Shown: positions 58,548 through 64,000 of the stretch, in pieces
How the letters are laid out: every line of letters starts with the position of its first letter
Position numbering within the stretch: position 1 is the stretch's first letter
NCBI RefSeq assembly: GCF_016894385.1
Contig: NZ_CP069811.1
Location: 2,332,501 to 2,396,500 of the forward strand
From: Cupriavidus oxalaticus
GTDB lineage: Bacteria > Pseudomonadota > Gammaproteobacteria > Burkholderiales > Burkholderiaceae
Reading direction: 5' to 3'
DNA: 64,000 bases
Translations under genes and position numbers: made by a program
The notes under the pieces: model-generated
Database searches by the model: none
What the model saw: the letters and a program-made list of their open reading frames with translations, nothing else
What the model was told of the DNA's origin: nothing

Positions 58548-59996
58548 TCACACCTCCTTCTCCCCATGCCTCACCGGCAACGCCGGCGCCACCTCCTGCC
58601 GCCCCAACTGCATGAAAATCCAAGCCGACGCACAAGTGATCAGCCCCATGCACACAAACGTGGCATGAAACGCCGGCAACACCGCTGCCGTGTCCCCGCC
58701 AAACCGATGCTGGAACGTGGCCAGCAACGCCCCCGCCGACGTCACCGCCAGGCTCATCGACAGCATCTGCACCATCGACAGCATGCTGTTGCCGCTGCTG
58801 GCGCCGGCGCCGCTCAGGTCCTTGAGCGTCACGGTATTCATCGCCGTGAACTGGATCGAATTGACCATGCCGAACACGGCCAGCAAGGGGATTAGCAGCC
58901 ATAGCGGCAGTTGCGGCGTGATCAGCGCGAAGGCGGCCATCACCAGGCCGACCACGAACGTATTGGAGACCAGCACGCGGCGATAGCCGTGATGCTGGAT
59001 CAGGCGGGTGGCGAGCCGCTTGGAGGCCATGCCGGCGGCTGTGACGGGCAGCATCATCAGGCCGGCATCGAATGGGGAATAGCCCAGGCTGACCTGCAGC
59101 GTCAGCGGGATCAGGAACGGCATCGAGCCATTGCCGATGCGGGCGAACAGGTTGCCCAGCAGGCCGACGCTGAAGCTGTGGATGCGGAACAGGCGCAGCG
59201 GGAACAGCGGCTGCTTGCGGCGGTTGGCATGCAGGCCATAGGCGGTCAGCGCGGCCATGCTGGCGATCAGCAGCAACAGCACGGTGGCGTGCTGAAAGCC
59301 CAGGCCGGCCAGGCCGTCGAGCGAGAAGGACAGCGCCAGCATGGCGACGGCCAGCAGCAGGTAGCCGGCGATGTCGAAGCGCCCGATGCCGGACAGTTTC
59401 GCGTTCGGCATATAGCGGACCGTGGCGAGCGCGCCGAGCAGGCCGACGGGCACGTTGATCAGGAAGATCCAGTGCCACGACAGCGCCTGCGTCAGCCAGC
59501 CGCCGAGCGTGGGGCCGATCAGCGGACCGATCATGCCCGGGATGGCAACGAAGCTCAGCGCCTGCAGGTACTGTTCACGCGGGAAGGTGCGCAGCACCGA
59601 GAGCCGTCCGACCGGCAGCAGCATGGCGCCGCCCACGCCCTGCACCACGCGCGCGCCGACCAGGAAGTTGAGCGTGGGCGCATACGCGCACAGCAGCGAG
59701 CCGGCCACGAACAGGCCAATCGCGGCCTGGAAGACGGTGCGCGTGCCGAAGCGGTCGGCCAGCCAGCCCGAGGCCGGGATGATCACCGCCATGGTCAGCG
59801 AGTAGGCGATCACCACGGACTGCATCCGCAGCGGGCTCTCGCCCAGGCTGCGCGCCATCGACGGCAAGGCGGTGTTGACGATGGTCGAGTCCAGCGTCTG
59901 CATGAAGAAGCCGACCGCCACCACCCATAGCATGATGCGGCGGGTACGGTCGTCCGACGGCGGCACGACGGGAACGTCTGGCAGGGGCGCGGTCAT
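58548..59996 (-). CDS. mdtD: MdtD-like DHA2 multidrug transporter
   Basis: 482 residues from the ATG at 59996. Close to E. coli MdtD in opening (LWVVAVGFFMQTLDSTIVNTALPSMARSLGESPL) and in ASGWLADRFGTR, QGVGGAMLLPVGRL, REQYLQAL, GPTLGGWL and SWHWIFLINVPVG. Fourteen membrane segments. Export of drugs or metabolites by proton antiport is inferred from the family. No mdtABC/baeSR genes are adjacent; it is followed convergently by the immunity gene and preceded by a TonB receptor on the same strand. Confidence 0.9.
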   Translation of the reverse strand: MTAPLPDVPVVPPSDDRTRRIMLWVVAVGFFMQTLDSTIVNTALPSMARSLGESPLRMQSVVIAYSLTMAVIIPASGWLADRFGTRTVFQAAIGLFVAGSLLCAYAPTLNFLVGARVVQGVGGAMLLPVGRLSVLRTFPREQYLQALSFVAIPGMIGPLIGPTLGGWLTQALSWHWIFLINVPVGLLGALATVRYMPNAKLSGIGRFDIAGYLLLAVAMLALSFSLDGLAGLGFQHATVLLLLIASMAALTAYGLHANRRKQPLFPLRLFRIHSFSVGLLGNLFARIGNGSMPFLIPLTLQVSLGYSPFDAGLMMLPVTAAGMASKRLATRLIQHHGYRRVLVSNTFVVGLVMAAFALITPQLPLWLLIPLLAVFGMVNSIQFTAMNTVTLKDLSGAGASSGNSMLSMVQMLSMSLAVTSAGALLATFQHRFGGDTAAVLPAFHATFVCMGLITCASAWIFMQLGRQEVAPALPVRHGEKEV

Positions 59997-60121
59997 TACG
60001 CAAACTCCAGGCTGGCGCGCTGCCGGCCTGCAGGCGGACGCGGCCAAAGCCAACACCTTAAAGGGCAATGGCGCAACAGGCAATCCAACGAGATTGGGCG
60101 CACCACCGCCGCACGCCGAGC

Positions 60122-62308
60122 CTACAAGGCCGCGCGCAGCCCGATAAAGAAGCGCCGGCCCGGTGCCGGCTCGAAGTAACGCCCGTTGGCCTCGTTGACG
60201 ATCACCGAGCCGATGTAGCGCCGGTCGGTCACGTTGTCGATGCGGCCGAACAGGTAGGCGCGGGCCGCGCCGATGCGGAACTCATAGCCCGCGCGCAGGT
60301 TGAAGACCGCGTAGCCGGGCGCGGCCTGGGTGTTGAGGTCGTCGGCATAGACGCGGCTGTCGACGCGCATCTCGGCACCGAGCGTGAGCGGCGCCAGCGG
60401 CCGCCAGGCCACCTCGGCGCTGACGCTGTGGCGCGCGGTGCCGGGCAGCCGGTTGCCCGCGGCCACGGTCTGACCCTGCGCGTTGACGAAGGCATCGCCG
60501 AAATAGGCATCGAGCCAGGTATAGGCCAGCCCGGCCTCGATGCGGCTGCCGCCGCCCTGCCCCGGCGTGCCGACCTGCCCCAGGAAGCCGCCGCGCCAGC
60601 CCAGCTCGAAACCGCGCCGGCGCACGCCGTTGACGTTCTGGTAGACGGTGCGGCCCGCGTTGTTCGATTGCGGCACCACTTCGTCGTGGCTGTCGGCATC
60701 GAACAGCGCCGCTTCCAGCCGCTGCCCGTCGGCCTGCCACTTGATGCCGATCTCGCCCTGGCGGCTGGTCGAGGCGCGCAGGCCGAGGTTGCTGCCGACG
60801 CCGCCGGGACCGTAGGCGACCTCGGTCAGCGTCGGCGTCTCGAAACCGCGCCCGAGGTTGGCGTAGACGTTCAGGCTATCGAGCGCATGCCACACCAGCC
60901 CGAGCACCGGGCTGACGTTGCTGTAGGTGGCGGTACCGCTGTCGTCCGGGCTGGCCGCGGTGATGAACTGGTCGTCGATGCCGAGCCGCACGCGGCTGGC
61001 GCGCACGCCGCCGACCACTTGCCAGGCAGGGTGAAAGGTCCAGTCGACCTGCGCGAAGGCGCCCAGGTCGGTCGCGGTATTGGTCTCGTCGCGCCGCAGC
61101 GCGCCCTGGCTGCCATCCTGGTTGACGTAGCCGTTGCGGCCGTCGCGCATGCCGTTGGCCTCCACCCCGGCGGTCCACAGCAGCGGCAGGCCGTTGGCGG
61201 TGGTGCGCCGGCTCCAGGACAGCGCACCGCCGCCATAGATGCGATCCAGGTCGACGATGCCGCCGGACGACGTCGGCGCGGCGCCGCTGAAGCCGAGCCG
61301 CTGGTACAGGTTGCGGGTCCCGCCATAGAGACGCCCCGAGAGGCTGTCGATGTCGCTCAGTTGGTGCTCCACCACCACGCCCGCCTGCGCCTGCTCGACG
61401 TTCTTGCCGGTGTCGAACTGGGTCGCCGCCGGCACCGCCTGGCGCGGGTTGGCATCGGCCTGCGCGCGTGTCAGCCCGAGCGGATCCTGCGCCAGCGGCT
61501 GGTTGAAGTAGTTGAACTGGCCGGTCACGCGCGTGCCGCTGGCCGGCTGCGCCACCACGCGTGCATTGAGCTGGTAGCGGCGCGCCGCCGAGTGGACGCG
61601 GTAGCCGTCGGTCTGGTAAGTCCAGGCATCGAGCGAGCCGCCCAGGCGCTCGTTGCCGCCGGCCAGCGCCACCCCGGCCTGCCACTGGCCGTCCGAGCCG
61701 AAGCCGGTCGACGCGCGCGCGGTAAAGCCGTCCTTGGGCGGATCGGGCGTGAACACCTGCACCACGCCGCCCGAGGCATTGCCGTACATCTGCGCGAACG
61801 GGCCGCGCAGCACCTCGACGCGGCCGGCGTTGGGCAGGTCGGCGGTGGAGGCCTGTCCCTGGCCGTCGGGCATGGTCGCGGGGATGCCGTCGACATAGAG
61901 CCGTACGCCGCGCACGCCAAACGTGGAGCGCGTGCCAAAGCCGCGCACCGCCAGTTGCAGGTCCTGCGAATAGTTCTGCCGGTCGCGCACGGCCACGCCC
62001 GGCACACCCGCCAGCACCTCGGACAGGTTGACCAGCGGCGTGGCGCTGCGCAGCGGATCGACCGGCACGCTGTCTACCGCGGCGGGCGCGTCGAAGCGGC
62101 GCTGCTCGCTGCGGGTGGCGGTGACCACGATGTCGGGGAGGGTTTCGCCGGTGGCGGCGGCCATCGCGCTGTCCGGCGGATCGGCGGCGCGCACACCGGC
62201 GCATGTGAGCAGCAAGGCTGCCAGCGCCAATGCCCTGGGCGCCGGCACGCGGAGGCAGGGACGGCGCGGGTGCATGACCGACGAAGGCTGCGTGCCGCCT
62301 GGTCTCAT
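60122..62308 (-). CDS. TonB-dependent outer-membrane receptor
   Basis: 728 residues in the longest form; the start could be the Met at 62275. A signal peptide (LALAALLLTCAGVRA) precedes the TonB box region DIVVTATRSEQ. The plug shows LSEVLAGVPGVAVRDRQ, RGFGTRSTFGVRGVRLYVDGIPATMPDGQG and VEVLRGPFAQMYGNASGG. The barrel ends in GRRFFIGLRAAL. It is similar to the PfeA/FecA-like group for iron chelates; copper or other ligands are possible. No siderophore genes nearby, and no Fur box is obvious upstream. Confidence 0.93.
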   Translation of the reverse strand: MRPGGTQPSSVMHPRRPCLRVPAPRALALAALLLTCAGVRAADPPDSAMAAATGETLPDIVVTATRSEQRRFDAPAAVDSVPVDPLRSATPLVNLSEVLAGVPGVAVRDRQNYSQDLQLAVRGFGTRSTFGVRGVRLYVDGIPATMPDGQGQASTADLPNAGRVEVLRGPFAQMYGNASGGVVQVFTPDPPKDGFTARASTGFGSDGQWQAGVALAGGNERLGGSLDAWTYQTDGYRVHSAARRYQLNARVVAQPASGTRVTGQFNYFNQPLAQDPLGLTRAQADANPRQAVPAATQFDTGKNVEQAQAGVVVEHQLSDIDSLSGRLYGGTRNLYQRLGFSGAAPTSSGGIVDLDRIYGGGALSWSRRTTANGLPLLWTAGVEANGMRDGRNGYVNQDGSQGALRRDETNTATDLGAFAQVDWTFHPAWQVVGGVRASRVRLGIDDQFITAASPDDSGTATYSNVSPVLGLVWHALDSLNVYANLGRGFETPTLTEVAYGPGGVGSNLGLRASTSRQGEIGIKWQADGQRLEAALFDADSHDEVVPQSNNAGRTVYQNVNGVRRRGFELGWRGGFLGQVGTPGQGGGSRIEAGLAYTWLDAYFGDAFVNAQGQTVAAGNRLPGTARHSVSAEVAWRPLAPLTLGAEMRVDSRVYADDLNTQAAPGYAVFNLRAGYEFRIGAARAYLFGRIDNVTDRRYIGSVIVNEANGRYFEPAPGRRFFIGLRAAL

Positions 62309-62612
62309 GGTGGTCGGGGGCGTGGGCCACAGGTGGTGGTGCCGCGACTTTATCGCGTCCCGGGGCGCTTTTCCATGGCCGCCGCTGCGGGGAAAACCCG
62401 GGATAGCGCTATATGGAAGATCCTCCAGTAGGGCGCCATCGAAACTTCAAAATATTTCAATAACTTGTTTCATGAATGGCCTCACGCAGGGGTAACCGTC
62501 TGCCTAAACTCTCTTCACCGGCCGACACAATCCGCGATGCAGAAGGCAGACACGCTACAGCGCAACGCAGCAAACGGTCATTCAGATTTTTAAAATCAAG
62601 GGACTAGACACC
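62309..62612. other. Divergent promoter region TonB receptor/WrbA-like gene
   Basis: About 300 bases. The half next to the WrbA-like gene is AT-rich and has GAAAC...GTTTC facing repeats near 62441-62472. No ORF and no known regulatory motif is convincing. Confidence 0.35.
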
Positions 62613-63233
62613 ATGCATACCCAACCCACCCGCGTCGCCATCGTCTACCACAGCGGCTACGGCCACACCGCCAGGCAGGCCCAGGCCGTCGCCCGCGGCG
62701 CCGGCAGCGTGGCGGGCGCCGAAAGCCTGCTGATTCCGGTGGAGGACATCGACCAGCACTGGGACACGCTGGAGCAGGTCGACGCCATCATCTTCGGCGC
62801 GCCGACCTACATGGGCAGCGCCTCGGCGCAGTTCAAGGGCTTCATGGACGCCACCTCGCGCAACGTGTTCGCCAAGGGCGGCAAGTGGGCCAACAAGGTC
62901 GCGGCCGGCTTCACCAACGCCGCCTCGCGTTCGGGCGACAAGCTGGCAACGCTGCAGCAGATCGCCATCTTCGCGGCGCAGCACGGCATGCACTGGGTCA
63001 ACCTGGGCCTGCCTCCGGGTCACAACAACTCCAAGTCGACCGAAGACTCGCTGAACCGCCATGGCTTCTTCCTGGGCGCCGCCGCGCAGTCCGACGCCGA
63101 TGTCAGCGCCGAGGTGGCGCCGCCGCCGGCCGACCTGCGCACCGCCGAGCACCTGGGGGCGCGCGTGGCGGAGGTGGCGCAGCAACTGGTGGCCGGCCAG
63201 CGCGCGCTGGCAGCACTGAAGCAAGCCGCCTGA
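62613..63233 (+). CDS. WrbA-like NAD(P)H:quinone oxidoreductase (flavodoxin fold)
   Basis: 206 residues. The FMN phosphate loop VAIVYHSGYGHTARQA, FGAPTYMGSASAQFKGFMD and the GFTNAASRSGDK loop are typical of WrbA and related flavodoxin-like quinone reductases; PPGHNNSKS appears in this subgroup. It would reduce quinones by two electrons and so lower oxidative damage. It is followed by a strong terminator and stands as a single gene, preceding nrdD. Confidence 0.88.
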   Translation: MHTQPTRVAIVYHSGYGHTARQAQAVARGAGSVAGAESLLIPVEDIDQHWDTLEQVDAIIFGAPTYMGSASAQFKGFMDATSRNVFAKGGKWANKVAAGFTNAASRSGDKLATLQQIAIFAAQHGMHWVNLGLPPGHNNSKSTEDSLNRHGFFLGAAAQSDADVSAEVAPPPADLRTAEHLGARVAEVAQQLVAGQRALAALKQAA

Positions 63234-63265
63234 TCTTTCGCCACGCGTTACGCGTGAACTGCCTG

Positions 63266-63293
63266 CCGGCCCTTCGGGGCCGGTTTGCGTTTT
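63266..63293 (+). terminator. Rho-independent terminator after the WrbA-like gene
   Basis: CCGGCCC-TTCG-GGGCCGG forms a stable stem followed by TTTGCGTTTT. Confidence 0.75.
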
Positions 63294-63393
63294 GGCGGAC
63301 CTGCGTTCGCCGCAGCGGGAATGTCCCGCCCGCCAGCATGGCTTTGCGCCCGCGCAAGCGCGGTCCCCGCCGGCCCGGCGCCAGCCATGCCGG

Positions 63394-63407
63394 TTGACAG
63401 CCATCAA
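63394..63407. promoter_or_regulatory. Anr/FNR box upstream of nrdD
   Basis: TTGACAGCCATCAA matches the FNR/Anr consensus TTGAT-N4-ATCAA with one mismatch, 89 bp before the nrdD start. Anaerobic activation suits an oxygen-sensitive class III reductase. Confidence 0.65.
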
Positions 63408-63444
63408 GCCGGGAGCCGAACACCTGACTTCGGCCACTCACGAC

Positions 63445-63489
63445 CACTATATGTAGTGCTAATCTTCGCAACACACACTACATAAAGGG
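63445..63489. promoter_or_regulatory. Paired NrdR boxes upstream of nrdD
   Basis: CACTATATGTAGTG (63445-63458) is a near-consensus NrdR box and CACTACATAAAGGG (63476-63489) a weaker one, exactly 31 bp apart (three helical turns), the usual geometry. The second overlaps the ribosome site AAAGGGG. Confidence 0.7.
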
Positions 63490-63495
63490 GTAAGC

Positions 63496-64000
63496 ATGCG
63501 CGACGCACAGCAAGCCGGCACGCCACCGCCGGCACAGCCCGGCAGCCAGGTCGACGTGGCCAGCGCCATGGAGGAATACCTGGCCCAGCGCGACTGGCGC
63601 GTGCGCGCCAACGCCAACCAGGGCTACAGCCTGGGCGGGCTGATCCTCAACGTTGCCGGCAAGGTCACGGCCAACTACTGGCTGTCGCATATCTTCAGCC
63701 CGGAAGCCGGGCAGGCGCACCGCGACGGCGACCTGCATATCCATGACCTCGACATGCTGTCCGGCTACTGCGCCGGCTGGTCGCTGCGCCAGTTGCTGGC
63801 GGAAGGCTTCAACGGCGTGCCGGGCAAGGTCGAGGCCAACCCGCCCAGGCATATGTCGGCCGCCGTCGGCCAGATCGTCAACTTCCTCGGCACGCTGCAG
63901 AACGAGTGGGCCGGCGCGCAGGCGTTTTCCAGCTTCGATACCTACATGGCGCCGTTCGTGCGGCACGACCGCATGGACTACCGCGCGGTGCGCCAGGCGA
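63496..64000 (+). CDS. nrdD: Anaerobic ribonucleoside-triphosphate reductase (3' end cut by window)
   Basis: The frame from the ATG at 63496 (AAAGGGG site upstream) is open to the window end, 168 codons. SLGGLILNVAGKVTANYWLSHIF, AHRDGDLHIHDLDMLSGYCAGW and NPPRHMSAAVGQIVNFLGTLQNEWAGAQAFSSFDTYMAPFV are typical of class III reductases (NrdD). The N-terminal ATP-cone of the E. coli type is absent: the catalytic domain begins after about 20 residues. It makes deoxyribonucleotides without oxygen and needs NrdG, not seen here. Upstream Anr/FNR and NrdR boxes fit this identity. Confidence 0.9.
   Translation, partial: MRDAQQAGTPPPAQPGSQVDVASAMEEYLAQRDWRVRANANQGYSLGGLILNVAGKVTANYWLSHIFSPEAGQAHRDGDLHIHDLDMLSGYCAGWSLRQLLAEGFNGVPGKVEANPPRHMSAAVGQIVNFLGTLQNEWAGAQAFSSFDTYMAPFVRHDRMDYRAVRQA

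Noticed and set aside
60068..62431. 787-codon plus-strand open frame opposite the TonB receptor
   Set aside because: Composed of Arg/His/Ala/Gly-rich sequence without any domain, typical of antisense frames in GC-rich DNA; the minus-strand receptor has complete plug and barrel motifs.

Overview
The window is GC-rich and packed with tripartite-tricarboxylate (Bug/TctC-type) receptors, CaiB/BaiF CoA-transferases, IclR/LysR regulators and an Omp32-type porin. This gene content is typical of Burkholderiales, and Cupriavidus or a close relative is my best guess (inference from content, not from a marker gene). Nothing marks a replication origin, rRNA, tRNA, CRISPR array or complete prophage. The first and last genes (a TetR regulator and nrdD) are cut by the window edges.

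Region 1 (0-25 kb) is an organic-acid/acyl-CoA catabolic island. Five intact CaiB/BaiF-family proteins (one an alpha-methylacyl-CoA racemase), three Bug receptors, an AMP-forming acyl-CoA synthetase, an enoyl-CoA hydratase, a MmgE/PrpD protein and an SDR lie here with one LysR and two IclR regulators. Two minus-strand operons, 15633-9984 and 24779-21421, start from almost identical promoters that carry the same CCGAA-N7-TTCGG operator, so they probably form one regulon, perhaps of the adjacent LysR protein. The first operon joins acyl-CoA dehydrogenase, MaoC hydratase, a thiolase-fold protein lacking the usual nucleophilic Cys, a stand-alone DUF35 protein, a Bug receptor and the racemase. This resembles a branched side-chain hydratase/aldolase pathway.

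Region 2 (25-36 kb) is mixed. An ECF sigma factor and a divergent diheme cytochrome c lipoprotein share mirror-image ECF-type promoters. Then come two esterases/hydrolases, an orphan IS3-type OrfA, a LysR regulator, a candidate small RNA between two terminators, an orphan NarL-type response regulator, and a DHA2 efflux pump with its MarR repressor.

Region 3 (36-45 kb) is a compact catabolic operon behind a divergent TetR regulator. It encodes an alpha/beta hydrolase, a VOC protein, a small unknown protein, an aryl-acid AMP ligase, a maleate isomerase, a salicyloyl-CoA-hydroxylase-like flavoprotein and an AAHS-type aromatic acid transporter. The pathway appears to activate and hydroxylate an aromatic acid and to finish through maleate to fumarate. 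The exact substrate is not evident and this is the best candidate for an undescribed system.

Region 4 (45-53 kb) holds two formylglycine-type sulfatases, one in an operon with a Bug receptor and controlled by a divergent LysR gene, plus a trehalase and a deleted fadD remnant. Region 5 (53-58.5 kb) is a type VI secretion module: VgrG, a two-domain peptidoglycan-hydrolase effector and an overlapping AT-richer periplasmic immunity candidate. Region 6 (58.5-64 kb) has an MdtD-like exporter, a TonB-dependent receptor, a WrbA-like flavoprotein, and the start of nrdD behind an Anr/FNR box and paired NrdR boxes.
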